A DNA stretch of 64,000 nucleotides, from assembly GCF_002099425.1 (NCBI RefSeq), contig NW_018343973.1:8802501-8866500 (forward strand), in the 5' to 3' direction. A program made the translations under genes and the position numbers. Positions within the stretch are counted from its first letter, which is position 1, and each line of letters starts with the position of its first letter. Source of the stretch: Phascolarctos cinereus (Eukaryota; Chordata; Mammalia; Diprotodontia; Phascolarctidae). The notes below the pieces were generated by a model that saw nothing but the letters and a program-made list of their open reading frames with translations, was not told where the DNA came from and ran no database searches. Positions 24,285 to 36,094 of this stretch are shown here, piece after piece.

Positions 24285-24405
24285 TGTGGTAAGAAGAGAG
24301 TCAGGTCTTCAAATACAGCTTGAGGCTCTCCTTTCCTATTAAGTGACAGTGATCAGGAAAGTTCCTTTAACCTAAAAGTTCTCTAGACTAGCAATATTTA
24401 GGGTG
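24285..24405 (+). mobile_element. MIR/MON1-type SINE fragment
   Basis: AGAGAGTCAGGTCTTCAAAT, AGTGACAGTGATCAGGAAAG and CTCTAGACTAG resemble the MON1-type SINE body on the plus strand. The match is weak. Confidence 0.45.
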
Positions 24406-24632
24406 TGTGGGGAAGTCTGATACAATCCTACTCCAGTTTCTCTTCTCTGAGGAGAGCAGTACAGGGTAGCCTTGTGACCCAATCTGATATTTCTTCTAAG
24501 CAGGTATCAAAGTATCTCTTGGTGAAGGGTGGGTGAGATTCCAGAGATATTTATCTATTCTTCCATTTGAGCCATATTTAGAAATAAGCATATGGGCATA
24601 CCCATAAACTATATGGGCAACACATATCTACA

Positions 24633-24848
24633 GTTTCCTGCTTCTGATTGTGAAGGAATCAACTTTTATCTCATATCATCTGTTGGCTGGGTTTTTGACC
24701 CCCTTGCTATTTATCAAAAAGCTCTCCTGAACCAGAAAAGAGGCTTTGAGAGAGCTGGGTTAGGGCAGAAGTGCCCAGAAAAGTAGCTTTCAAATGCCCT
24801 GGGAGCTGAGATCATCCTAAGAGTCTTTGTATTCTAATGCAATTTCTG
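24633..24848 (+). repeat. Unclassified ~215-bp repeat, copy 2
   Basis: Direct-orientation copy of 23234-23449, about 1.4 kb downstream. Similarity starts and stops sharply at the same internal points in both copies. Confidence 0.8.
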
Positions 24849-25177
24849 TAATTTTTTTTTTGTGTAAGAATTACTGGTGCTTTAACTTATCCTGTTTCTG
24901 TAATTTCTGAGTTTTCTTTCATTTTTGAAACCTTCACTTGTATTATCTGGTGCATCAAGGGAAGAGCTGTATCCAAGCTACTTTTCCTGCATTATTTTAA
25001 AGTTGCCACATTATTGTGATATTTTGAAAAATAAATCAAATAGACAAATGCAATTATGCCATTATTCCCTATTGATAGAAAATCCATGGTTTTTGCCCTT
25101 GTAGTTTGGGTGAGGTAAAGCAAAAACATCCATGTGGTGCAAGAGACAAAAGTGCCTTCAGCTATAGCCTGTCATTT

Positions 25178-25247
<70 letters not shown>

Positions 25248-25924
25248 CACCTTAAGATTTAAAATAAAGCCCAGTAGCTATAGCCTCCATCATCAATGGA
25301 GGCATGTAATACTAATACATAAAAAATCAAAAGGGAAGCCAATATTCAGACAACTGTATACATGTTGAATCCATAAGCTAAGTGAAGAATACACTTTCTG
25401 CCATTTCAATTTGAATTTGGAGATGAGAGACACTGCATTGACGACTCAAATTGGAAGCTGAATTGAAAATTAATTTAAGCTCTCAGCCAAACCATATTGT
25501 TTCTCTATGACTGTATAATAATACAGCCTTCAATTTGATAAGGTTGACAGCATCTCTTGAACAAACATAATCAACATTAAAATATTTCACCTATTTCAAA
25601 AATGAAGGAAATGACAGGCAATTTAGGCAAACTGTTAGGTAGACTGAAAAAAACTTCAGGCCTGTTAAAAAAGAATAAAAGGTGCTCTATCTGTTCAATT
25701 TGTAGTAGTATTTTATGTCTGATAAGAGTAACATTAGCAGCCAAAAATAAGACATGTGAGTAATTATTTCTTCACCATGCCCCAGGAGACTCATTATTGG
25801 GTTAACCTCATCAGCCTTGGTCTACCTTATAGTTACCCATGCCTCTCTGATTGAACTCAAAAACTCCATTTAAAGAGAAAATTCAGCTCAGACATCTCTT
25901 CATTTTGGTAATTTTGCTACTTTG
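24849..25924. other. Repeat-poor stretch with TA/CA microsatellite
   Basis: Apart from a (TA)n(CA)n(TA)n tract at about 25178-25248, no known repeat is seen. 25340-25760 in particular has balanced, non-repetitive AT-rich sequence with TAATTTAA- and ATTTGAAT-type motifs. It could be non-coding conserved DNA; no coding potential is visible. Confidence 0.45.
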
Positions 25925-26145
25925 AGACTTTTCTGACTTACTTCTCTACAATGTTCCCTCATTAGTATCTTCTCCCTTCATCATTTTCTTCTTCCTTTTG
26001 TGTTTTCTTCTTCCCTAGACATATTGCAATCTCTTTGAAGACAGGGACTGTCTTTCTCTTTTTATATTTGTATCCTCAGCACTTAGCCCAATGTCTGGCA
26101 CATAGTAGGCACTTGATAAATGCTTATTGACAATGATTGACTATA
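25925..26145 (+). mobile_element. L2 3' end
   Basis: TTTGAAGACAGGGACTGTCT, ATCCTCAGCACTTAGCCCAA and GGCACATAGTAGGCACTTGA form a clear L2 3' terminus. Confidence 0.85.
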
Positions 26146-26504
26146 TACTATTGAGCCATATTCCTTTATCTATGCTTTATTTGCCCATAAACTGATTCAT
26201 TTGCTTTCTGGGGCTATAGGCACATTCCCAATTATGAGGTTTAGTCAATAACTCTAGACTTTCCTAATTAAATCTTTCATCAATTTTCCCTTTGTATCTA
26301 GAAATAGCACAAATATTCATGTACCTCAAAGTCTTTTAAAATGAAGTGCTTATAGGACAGCTCCTCTTTCTCTCCTTTAGAATTAATCATTGGTAAGTCT
26401 CAATGTGTATTTGTGGACATTGCAATATACAATATAAGCTAATTATCATTTTACAACTCAGGAAGAACACGTGGTCATAGACCCAGAGGCTACTAGTACT
26501 TCAT

Positions 26505-26680
26505 ATGTCCTCTAATCCAACCCACTCATTTCACAGATGAGGAACTGAAGTCCAGGGAGAATGTTCTTTTTTTTTTCTGAGCAGACTCATTTAATTGACA
26601 TTATGGTCAGGATTTGAAGCTATGGCTTCTGAATCCAGAATTAGTCCTCTCTATTCACTATACCATACTATCTCCCTGTA
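26505..26680 (-). mobile_element. MIR-type SINE
   Basis: CTCTAATCCAACCCACTCAT, CACAGATGAGGAACTGAAGT, GGTCAGGATTTGAAGCTATG and CTATTCACTATACCATACTA, minus-oriented. Confidence 0.75.
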
Positions 26681-26859
26681 ATAAAATAGTCAAAGTCACC
26701 TACTTTGAATCTGTGACTCTGCTTCAGCCTCTACCTCAAACTTAGCCCTATAAGCTTCTGGCCCAGCAGCCTGGGATTCTGATTGGTGATCATGCGCCAA
26801 AATTTAGCCTTGACCAAGGCACACAATACTATGTACCCCCTATAGATCTTCTTCCCATG

Positions 26860-27816
26860 CCACTTCAGGCATACTTTCCTCAATACCACCCCAGGCTTTA
26901 AAAACAGTAATTAAATCAATATCATCTATGAACTCCTTCCTGGAATTCATCTCCTAATTGGCTTAAAAGCTTTTGAAAGGCAGCAAGGGAAGTGTGGGGA
27001 TTAGGACAGTAAGTGGTTAATTGTGGAAATTGAGTGAATCACACTGACTCTTTCTTGTGACTCAATTCTAAATTTAGCTCAATCCTCTTCCTATTCAATT
27101 ATGGGTCTAGTCCAATTTCTCTATTGGGAGAAAACTTTGTTCAGCTGTGGGACTGGGAGAAGGTCTTATTGTATTGTGTGAATCTAGCCACTACATGGCT
27201 GGGAAGCTGGATACCTTCTATGCACTGCTGAGATACACTTAACTAAGAACCTAGGTAATACTAATAACCCAGTCAGATCCAAAGATTGAGTTTTCTCACA
27301 CCTGTACATCTCCAGCAACACATATGTCTTATCTGAAAATTGGCCCCATACTGATCAGTAAATTATTGTTTCCATGTTCTTTTGATTGTTTACAAAAATT
27401 TGTGGAAGAGCAGGAAACATTTCTTCTGAAATCTGGAATTGCACCTGTTTGCTCTCCACTTCCCAGCTTGGAACATCCCTAATTTTTCATCTAGTTAGAA
27501 ATCAAATTACCTAATGTTGTATTGTGTCCTCTTAATTAATTTGCCTTATGTGATTAATTGCTTTTAATACATAAAGTCTGTCTCCCCCTATTTTCAGGGT
27601 CCATCCCTAAGCTGAGGAAAGGGCCTAGTCCCGATTTGTTAGGAAACTGCCATGCATTGCTTAATAAATTGATATGCTCAGAAGATTAAACCTTTGTTTT
27701 CTCAGTTACTCATATTTCATCCGCCACAGCAGGTACTGTTTCTTGTTTGTATTTTTTTTTGTCCCAGATCCTTAGCATAGTTCTTGACATATAGTAAATG
27801 CTCAATATATGTTTTT
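26860..27816 (+). mobile_element. L2 fragment split by an LTR
   Basis: The left part (about 26860-26992, ending AAGCTTTTGAAAGGCAG) and right part (27729-27816, TACTGTTTCTTGTTTG ... ATATAGTAAATGCTCA) join into one L2 3' end. The LTR fossil at 26993-27728 interrupts it. Confidence 0.65.
26993..27728 (+). mobile_element. LTR fossil (ERVL/MaLR-like?), plus strand
   Basis: This ~735-bp block with TG start, AATAAA signal near 27662 and CA end splits an L2. Much of it (TTGAGTGAATCACACTGACT, TTGTGACTCAATTCTAAATT, CCAGTCAGATCCAAAGATTG, ATATGTCTTATCTGAAAA) is shared with the minus-strand copy at 43140-43700. No retroviral genes adjoin it. The family is tentative. Confidence 0.55.
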
Positions 27817-28447
27817 TTTTATTCATTCAAAATTTAGGAACTAACCAAATTCATCTTATAGGGAAAAAGTGGATATTTGGGTGAAAAGGAGACTTTAGTT
27901 TTGGAAGTAGGGAAAGATAACTTCTTTAGAAGAGAACTAAAAGTTGCTGAATTAAGTGTACAGGAGAATATATTGAATGGCAAATTCAAAACCTGAAAAG
28001 ATTTCCCCAAGCAAAAATGTCAGTTGAGATATAAGAAGATGAAATGTAATAATGCAGTCTTTCAGCTGGGTTCAAATATTATGAGTTCATGAGAGAAATG
28101 GAGGAGACTGTGTTAGACAGACTTCATCTGAAACAGGATCTGGAGATTGCAAGCTCAATAAAACTTTACAATGTGATATGGCCACCAAGAAAAATCCAAT
28201 GAAATCTCAGACTGAATCAAGAGAAGCAAATTGTCCAGGACTAAGGAGACAACAGCACTTGAGTGCTTCTCCCTGGTCAGATTGTATCTCAGGCATTGTG
28301 CTGATTTCTACATGCCACACACTAAAAGTAAATGAAGGGGATGAAGGAGGAAAAAGGCATTTATTAAGCACTTATCATTTGCCAAGGACTATGCTAAATA
28401 AATGCTGGGGATACAAAAAGAAAAGTAAGACAAATCCTGTTCTAAAG

Positions 28448-28499
<52 letters not shown>

Positions 28500-28939
28500 T
28501 TCTATCTCTACTTCTCCATCCATCTATCTATGAGGGTTTTGTGGCAAGGAAAATGAAAACTCATTTTCTTTAGTGTTATTCCCATTGGTAATATCCTGTT
28601 CGTTCCTGATATTGTTGAATTGTTTAGCAGTGGCAGGAGTTTTCTTTTTTCTGTATTTAGCATCAGTCTCTGCTGAAGAGGCAGGGACTGGAGCAACTAC
28701 AAAAGCAGTCAACAGGTCAAGCTTATTGGGTTTGCTGCTTAAAATGATGAATCGGGGGGGAATGATGATACTGGCTAGAAACAAGACTGTTGCCCTGGTG
28801 GAAGATTATTATCTGGGGCAAATGAATATGTGGTTCTGAGCTGCTTCCAACAGACCTAGGAGGTTGTGGTGGTCAAAGTGGAGGCTCAATTAAATTCAGT
28901 TCTGTAAGCATTCAAAAAAAATCAAATTAGCCAAAAATT
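27817..28939. other. Mostly unassigned; L2-like tail and (GT)n
   Basis: 28345-28445 resembles a minus L2-like start (CATTTATTAAGCACTTATCA, GCTGGGGATACAAAAAG). A (GT)n tract lies at 28451-28497. The 131-residue frame across it is broken by simple repeat and shows no homology. Confidence 0.5.
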
Positions 28940-29280
28940 TATTTTATTTTTTTTTCCATAAAACCAGCTCTTAGTTTTATTTATTAATTAAATAGTTTTC
29001 TTGATTTCTATTGTATCAATTTTTTACTTTGATTTTCAGCATTTCTGATTTGGTATTTAATTTGGGATTTTTAATTTGCTCTTTTTCTAGCTTTGTGAGT
29101 TGCATGCCCAATTCATTGATCTCCTCATTCTCCATTTTATTCATGTAAGCATTTAGAGATATAAAATTTTTCCTAAGAACCACTTTTGCTGCATCCTGTA
29201 AGTTTTGATATGTTGTCTCATTATTGTCATTCTCTTGGATGAAGTTATTGTTTCTGTAAGCAATTCTTTAAGACTGTAAC
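28940..29280 (-). mobile_element. L1 ORF2 fragment
   Basis: Read on the minus strand, 29240-28950 gives YQNLQDAAKVVLRKNFISLN then AYMNKMENEEINELGMQLTK. This corresponds to the region between endonuclease and reverse transcriptase in L1 ORF2 (NLWDAAKAVLRGKFIALNAY in placental L1). It is an isolated piece without 3' UTR. Confidence 0.8.
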
Positions 29281-29353
29281 TAGAAGAGAAGGTATTGATC
29301 TTCATTCCTCACCATAATCTCACTATGGTAATGAAATAGATCCAATAAAAAGT

Positions 29354-29500
29354 GTGTATATATATATATATATATATACACATATATATATATATATACA
29401 CACATATATATGTGTGAATATATACATATATGTATGTATGTTTGTATATGTATATATATTATACATGTGCACATATACATATATGCATATGTATTAAAAT
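29354..29500. repeat. (TA)n/(CA)n low-complexity tract
   Basis: Alternating TA, CA and TG dinucleotides. The 104-residue frame over it is an artefact. Confidence 0.9.
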
Positions 29501-29599
29501 AATAACTACATTTCATTTTTGCTAGTGATAACACTTTTTTTCCCCTAAATGCTACAATGGCATTGAAAATTATGGGTGCATATTCTATATACATATATG

Positions 29600-30429
29600 A
29601 TACATAATTTTCAATCTTGCTTTGATTTGTACTTATATTTATATATTTCCAGCACTATTTTAATATGGGCTTTTAAATACACACATACATGAATCAATCT
29701 CTTGCTTTCCTATCAGATCATAAATGTGTATCTCAGAAAGATTTGAGGATACTATCCCTTCATGTGCTTAAAAGCATTATGCATTCCTACAGACACTCAA
29801 ACTAGGTAAGAATTTAAACTTTAAATAATTACATGTTTTGAAGGGTTTTTTTCCAGGTATGGTATAATTTTATGGTTGCCCAGAACCTAAGTGTACATAC
29901 AGGATGCCCCCAATCGAGAGGGAAGGGACAGAGTTCCAGACTGATATGTTAATAGAAAATAAACTTTCTTCTTGCAGAAAAAAAAATACTTTAAGAGCAA
30001 ACAAAATGAGTCATACTGATGTTGCTGATAAAAGAAATCCTCATGAAGATTTAAGCAAAAGGGAAAAAAAGCTTTTTCTTTCATTAAGAATAAGTAGATG
30101 AAGAAGAGACAAAAGTAAGATGTAAAGGGTAACATTAAAAATTCAATCATGTATTGTGAAAAGGAATAAAAATTAGCAATACTGACTCTCCCCTCTGAGA
30201 AAATAACCATGTAAAAGAGCTCCATGAGGAATTGTCCTGATATCTATGAGGGCGAAAAATTTTAATTGAACTGCTAAAAAAAAATTCCGAGAATAAAACC
30301 GTATTAAAAAGGAATAGACTTCTTGAATGGTAGTGAGATGCTTCCTACTGGAATTCGTGAAATGTCAATCAGATAGTATAAGAAATTATGGTATTTTTTA
30401 AAAACCAAACAATAAATCTAATCACCTTG
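29600..30429. other. Unassigned stretch
   Basis: No repeat family or gene is recognised. The frames at 29887-30225 (minus) and 29904-30101 (plus) overlap each other and have no known signature. Confidence 0.45.
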
Positions 30430-30600
30430 GAGAACCCTTTAGACTCTAGGATTCTTAATAATATTAAGTTTTTAAAGAGAGATTTAGATAAACTGTAGGC
30501 CACTGAAATTGCTTATTCAAGGAGGTGACATGATGTTGTCATTAATTCAATGTATTTTTATTAAGTTCCTAATAGTTGTGGGGCACTCTTTGATGTGTTG
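30430..30600 (+). mobile_element. Old L3/CR1-like and MIR-tail fragment
   Basis: GCCACTGAAATTGCTTATTC and AGGAGGTGACATGATG resemble the same ancient LINE-like repeat noted at 3.4 and 38.6 kb. 30545-30600 looks like a minus MIR tail. Confidence 0.4.
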
Positions 30601-30954
30601 TAAAGGAAGCAAAAGGAGACATAAACAAAAAAAGAGGAGGAGGAGGAAGAAGAGAAAGGTTCTGAAAAGTAGCTAAATATTTGAAATGTAATTAAAAGAG
30701 CTGTGACAACAAGAAGATGAGGGAAAGAGGCAGAAAAATTTTCATAGAAAAAAACAGGCAGAGAATCTTAATAAATTAACAAAAAGAAATGTCTCAAAAT
30801 AGAATAAATACAGTGTGGATTAAAGAAAAAATCACAGGAGGAAGAGAAACAGAAATAGTGAGAGGACCTTGGAGGCCCTAATAGGAAACAAGAAGAAATT
30901 AACATAGAATTAAAGAAATAAAATTTCTTAGTGAAAATCATATTTGAGAGACAG

Positions 30955-31085
30955 GGGGGCCTTAAAATCAGGAAGATTTGAATTCATGTCCTACCTATTA
31001 TACATACTGTCTAGGTAACCATGTACAGATTACTTGACCTCTCAGTATTCCACATGTATTTTTTATAGATGGAGAGGTTTTTTAT
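30955..31085 (+). mobile_element. MIR/MON1-type SINE fragment
   Basis: AAATCAGGAAGATTTGAATT, GTACAGATTACTTGACCTCT and TTTTTTATAGATGGAGAGG are in plus order. Confidence 0.55.
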
Positions 31086-31123
31086 GTTGAATTCCTTATA
31101 TCAATGAATCAATAGAGCTGTAA

Positions 31124-31124
<1 letters not shown>

Positions 31125-31161
<37 letters not shown>
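31125..31161. repeat. (TAA)n microsatellite
   Basis: About twelve AAT trinucleotides. Confidence 0.95.
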
Positions 31162-31162
<1 letters not shown>

Positions 31163-31489
31163 CTCAAAAAAAATTAGAAGCTTACAACAGAAGATACAAA
31201 CCCTTACCAAATCAAAACCCTACCAAAAAAAACAAAGATAAGTATGTAATGATGCAATAAAAATTATTAGAGCAGTCAAAGGAATACAACATTTGAAAAC
31301 ATGTGAAGTAACTATAATTAAGAACAACTTACCTGGTAGGTAGTTCTCTGTGTAAGAAATGTTACCATTCCAGAAAAATATGATGAAACAAATAAACAAA
31401 AAAAAAACCCCTCAAATAATATATTTTAAGAAACTGGGGAGATGATGGTCCTAGAATTATTGTAAGCAGATTACAAATTAGTAGCAGCA

Positions 31490-31626
31490 TTGCTACAGTG
31501 GAATGCATAATTTGAATCAGAGGATCTAAATTAAAATCTCAGCTATGTTACTTTTTATCAATGTGACTTTGGACAAGTTATCTAATCTTCCTAGTCCTTG
31601 TTTGTATTTCTGTGTTTGTGTTAGTG

Positions 31627-31667
<41 letters not shown>

Positions 31668-31670
31668 AAG
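31490..31670 (+). mobile_element. MIR-type fragment running into (GT)n
   Basis: GCTACAGTGGAATGCATAAT, AATCTCAGCTATGTTACTTT and GTGACTTTGGACAAGTTATC are MIR-like. A GT microsatellite follows at 31631-31665. Confidence 0.55.
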
Positions 31671-31734
31671 GGTAAAATAAATGGATTTGAAAACATGGCA
31701 ACTTGAATCAAGTTAATTTTTCATCAAATAATTA

Positions 31735-32250
31735 CCAACATTTATTAATCCCTGTCCATGTTCCAAGCACAATATAATGCTAGTGATACAAAAGAAGAAG
31801 AAAAAGAACAAGAAGAACAAGAAGATAATGATGATGATGAAGAAGAAGGAGGAGAAGAAGTAGGGGGAGAAGGAGGGAGAGGGTAAAGAGAAGGAAAAGG
31901 AAGAGGAGGAGGAGAAGGAGGAGGAGAAGTCTCTGCTCTTGAGGAACACAGATTGAAGTGGTAGAGACAATATGCAATCATCTAACTACATTCAAGCTAT
32001 ATAAAGTGTAAATGAGTAGCAATCCCAGAGGGAAGGCACTTGTAGTTTGGGGATGGAGAAAAGAAAAGCTTATTTTAGAAGGGGATGTTTAACTTGAATG
32101 AAGCCAGGGAATTCAGGAGATTGAGATGAAGAGAGACAAAATCCCAGGTTTCTGGGACAGGAAATGAAAATGCGCTGAGTTGAAAAATAGAGTGTAAAAA
32201 TAGAGAGTAAAGGGAAAAATTCTAAAGGCACAGCTCTAGAATCTAAAGGC
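31735..32250. mobile_element. Old L2/L3-like repeat with purine-rich simple sequence
   Basis: 31740-31795 has ACATTTATTAATCCCTGTCC and CTAGTGATACAAAAG. A long GAA/GGA/GAT tract fills 31793-31930. CTCTGCTCTTGAGGAACACA then continues the old repeat. The strand and family are uncertain. Confidence 0.45.
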
Positions 32251-32396
32251 TACCACCAGAGAAGATCTCCAGATATATATCACAAAGAAATACCATGGTC
32301 AAACTCTAAAGCTACCAGGTACAAGAGAAAGTATTACAAGAAGTCAGGAAGAAATAGATTACATATGAAAGAATTATAATTTCATTTTTAAAGACT

Positions 32397-32641
32397 ACGG
32401 AGCAACTAGTTGGTGCAGTAGATAGTGTCAACACTGGAGTAAAAAGTACCTGAGTAAAAATCCAACTTCAGGCATTTACTGGCTGTGTGATCCTGGGCAA
32501 TTCACTTAACCCTGTTTTCCTCAGTTCCTCGTCTGTATAATGAGCTGGAGAAGGAAATGGCAAGCTACTCCAGTATGTTCACCAAGAAAATCCCAAATGA
32601 GATCATAAAGAGTCTGGCACAATCAAAACAACTGAACAACA
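32397..32641 (+). mobile_element. MAR1-type SINE, near full length
   Basis: GAGCAACTAGTTGGTGCAGT, CTGGCTGTGTGATCCTGGGC, AGCTGGAGAAGGAAATGGCA and AAAACAACTGAACAACAGAC give tRNA-like head, body and RTE-like tail in order. Confidence 0.9.
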
Positions 32642-32726
32642 GACACTATCAAGACAGAAACATTTTATGATAGAATATAATCTACCAAAATCAAATGAAA
32701 ATGTCTCATACCCATCATACATTGAA

Positions 32727-32886
32727 TTTTATTTATTTATTTATTTTTTGGGTGAGGCAGTCAAAGTTAAGTGACTTGCCCAGGGACATACAGCTAGTAA
32801 GTGTCAAGTGTCTGAGGCCAGATTTGAACTCAGATCCTCCTGACTCCAAGGCCAGAGCTTTATCCACTATGCCATCTAGATGCCCC
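32727..32886 (-). mobile_element. tRNA-derived SINE with A-tail (WSINE/SINE-1 type)
   Basis: The T-rich start (TTTATTTATTTATTTTTTGG) is the complement of its tail. AAGTGACTTGCCCAGGGACA, GCCAGATTTGAACTCAGATC and ATGCCATCTAGATGCCCC follow. It lacks the RTE-like tail. Confidence 0.85.
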
Positions 32887-33976
32887 TGATTTTTTAAAAT
32901 AATTAAGCATTTATCATTTCCCCCCACTTTTCCCCATTGAGATTTCTTCAATTGCTAACAAATATGCATGGACATGAAAAATACATTTCCACATTGTCTT
33001 TGTTTTCCAGTCATGTTTGACTCTTCATGACTCTATTTGGGGTTTTCTTGGCAAAGATACTGGAGTCATTCACCATTTCCCTCTCCAGCTCATTTTAAAG
33101 AGAAAGAACTGAAAGTTAGAGGTTGGAGCCAAGAAGGCAGAGTAAAGGCAGTGACTTCCTTGAGCTCTTCCCCAAACCCCTCCAATTACCTGTAAAAAAT
33201 GCCTCTAAACAAATTCTAAAGCAGCAGAACACACAAAAAGACAGAGTGAAACAAATTTCCAGACCAAGGCAACCTGGATGCTTGATCAGAAATGTATATT
33301 ACCCCAGGCTGGGAGAGTAACACAGTTCAACATGGGCATGCAGGCCTCAGTGAAAGTGGAGCAGGCCTCAGAGGACTGAAACAATGGCAGCTGTGGTGGT
33401 TTCCAAATGTCTCAACCTACAAATGCCAAAGACAACTTAGAAGGTCAGTAGGAAAAGTCTGTGTCTGCAGTGAGAGAGAGAAGCATGGTCACAGCAACAT
33501 CCCAAGCACCAAGCTGCTCCTGGGTGGTAGCTGCTTCCAGAGCTTCCAGCCCATAGACTGAGAGGGAATCGAGTGACTAATTAGATGGGGATTGCAGGGA
33601 TCTCTTTAGTGGTGCGTGATTCTCTTGCTTTGCCCATGCTTGGATCTGGGTCACAATTCTGGGTGGCAGTCCTGGAGCAAGGACAAGTGCTGGCAGGGTG
33701 GAGCTTGTAGTGGCAGTAGAGAGGAAATCCTCCTCACAGTTCCAAGACAGAAAAGAGTGCTTGTGGTCCTCATAGAGCATAGCACAGGACAAGAAAGAGA
33801 AAACACCTGGCCCTTGATCATATTAACTTGGAAGAACTGAAAATCTACAGGTCTATAGAAGTATCTCTGAAAACAGCTGCACAAAACCCCTGAAGTTTGG
33901 GATAGTACATTCTCCACACTGGAAGCAGACCACTACCTTAACAAAGAGTTTATAACTCAAGTAATTGGCTGGGATC

Positions 33977-35008
33977 ATGAGCAAGCAGTGCAAAAAGAGT
34001 CAGACCATAGAATCTTACTTTGGTGAAAAAGAAGATCAAAACATACAACCAGAAGAAGACAACAAAATCAAAGCTCCTACATCCAAAGCCTCAAAGAAAA
34101 ATATGAATTGGTCTCAGGCCACAGAAGAGCTCAAAAAGAATTTTGAGAAGCAAGAGAAGTAGAGGAAAAACTGAGAGTGACACAAGAAAATCATGAAAAA
34201 AAAGTCAACAGCTTGCTAAAGGAGACCTAAAAAAATACTAAAGAAAATAACACCTTCAAAAATAGCCTAACCCAGATGGCAAGAGGTCCAAAAAGCCAAT
34301 GAGGAGAAGAATGCCTTAAAAAGCAAAAACTGGTCAAATGGAAAAGAAAGTCCAAAAGCTCACTGAAGAAATACTTTCCTAAAAATTAAAATGGAGCAAT
34401 TAGAAGTTAGTGACTTTATAAGAAATCAAGGCATTATAGAAGAAATTCAAAAGAATGAAAAAATAGAAAAGAATGAGAAATATCTCATTAGAAAAACAAC
34501 TGACCTAGAAAATAAATCCAGGAGAGAGAATTTAAAAATTATTGGACTATCTGAAAGCTATGATAAAAGAACCCAAAAAACCTAGACCCCATCTTTCAAA
34601 GTAATTACCAAGGAAAACTGCCCTGATGTTTTGGAACCAGGGGGTAAAATAAACATTGAAAGAATCCACTGATCACCTCCTGAAAGAGATCCCCAAAGGA
34701 AAATTCCTAGGAATATTGTAACCAAATTCCAGAGTTCCCAGGTCAAGGAGAAAAGATTGCAAGCAGCCAGAAAGAAACCGTTCAAGTATTGTGGAAACAC
34801 AGTCAGGATAACACAAGATTTAGCAGCTTCTACATTGAGGGACAAGAGGGCTTGGAATATAATATTCCAGAGGGCAAAGGAGGTAGGATTACAACCAAGA
34901 ATCACCTACCCAGCAAAACTGAGCATAATATTTCAGGGGAAAAAATGGATATTCAGTAAAATAGAGGACTTTCAAGCATTCTTGATGAAAAGACCAGAGC
35001 TGAATTGA
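33977..35008 (+). pseudogene. HAL1 ORF1 remnant, copy C
   Basis: L1-type ORF1 RNA-binding protein. It starts MSKQCKKSQTIESYFGEKED and an early stop follows at 34160. The coiled coil (about 34165-34400), an IGLSESYDKRTQK RRM segment (about 34540-34580) and a clean C-terminal frame 34757-35008 (QAARKKPFKYCGNTVRITQD, LQPRITYPAKLSIIFQGKKW, ending RPELN) are visible in order. Several frameshifts and stops break it. Confidence 0.85.
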
Positions 35009-35192
35009 AACACTTTCAAATACAAGACTCAAGAGAAACATGAAGAGGTAAACAGGAAAGAAAATCATAAGAGATTTATTAAGGTTAAACTGTGTACATT
35101 CTCATGGAAAGATGATATTTGTAACTCATGAGTTCTTTGTCAGTATTAGATTAGTTGGAGGGGAAAATATATGTAAGTATATCTAGATAGAT

Positions 35193-35196
<4 letters not shown>

Positions 35197-35256
<60 letters not shown>
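35197..35256. repeat. (GA)n microsatellite inside HAL1 spacer
   Basis: Pure AG run preceded by GATAGATA, at the place where other copies have TATC units. Confidence 0.95.
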
Positions 35257-35257
<1 letters not shown>

Positions 35258-36094
35258 CACAGGGTGAATTGAAGGTGAAGGGGTGATATCTCAAGAATAA
35301 AATTAAGGAGTGAGAGGATTATACTGGGAAGACAAAGGGAGAGGTAGAATGGGTAAATTATCTCACATAAAACAAACAAGAAAAGATTTTTACAGTGGAG
35401 GGGAAATTGGGGAAGGTGAGAGGGAATTAGTGAATTTTATTCTCATAGGATTTGGCTTAAGAACAGAATAGCATACACACTCTATTGGGTGTGGAAATCT
35501 ATCTTACCCTACAGGAAAATGGAGGGGGGGAAGGGGACAAGAGATCAGGAGAATGATAGAGGGGAGGGCAGATTGGGGAAGGGGGTAATCAGAAGCAAAC
35601 ACTTCTAAGGAGGGACAGGGTCAAAAGACAGCATAGAATTAGTGGGAAGCAGGACAGGATGAAGGGAAATATACTTAGTTTTTCACATGACTACTATGGA
35701 AGTATTCTGCATGACTGCACATGTATAGCCTGTATTGAGTTTCTTGCCTTCTCAATGAGGGTGGGTGGTGAGGGATAAAGGGAGAAAATTTAAAACCTAA
35801 AGTTTTAAAAACAAAAGTTAAAATAAAATTGTTTTCACACACAACTGGGAAATAAGATATACAGGAAATGGGGTATAGAAATCTATCTTGTCCTATAGGA
35901 AAGTTGAAGGGGAAGTGGATAAGAGAAGGGGGTAGAGATAGAAGGGAGGCAGATTAGGGGAAGGGGTATTCAGAATGCATGACATCTTGGGGCAGAGGGA
36001 GGGAAAAGATGGGGAGAAAATTTGGAATTCAAAATCTTTTGAATGTTGAAAACTAAAAATAAATTAATTAATTAAAGAGGAAAAAAAAGGCTAA

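Larger units (their letters stand above)
33113..36087 (+). mobile_element. HAL1 (half-L1) element, near full length, copy C
   Basis: The 5' UTR begins near 33119 (GTTGGAGCCAAGAAGGCAGA). ORF1 begins at 33977, a spacer with (GA)n runs 35010-35650, and the 3' UTR ends in TTGAATGTTGAAAACTAAAA and an A-rich tail near 36087. ORF2 is absent. The layout matches copies A and B base for base in order, though C is more diverged. Its 5' edge has a target duplication whose partner lies not at 36087 but at 37184, after further repeat sequence. Confidence 0.85.

Noticed and set aside
28178-28573. 131-residue open frame
   Set aside because: Contains a Val-Cys run from the (GT)n tract and no recognisable domain; chance frame.
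31713-31981. Ser/Phe-rich and Leu-rich frames on the minus strand
   Set aside because: Translations of the GAA/GGA/GAT simple tract.
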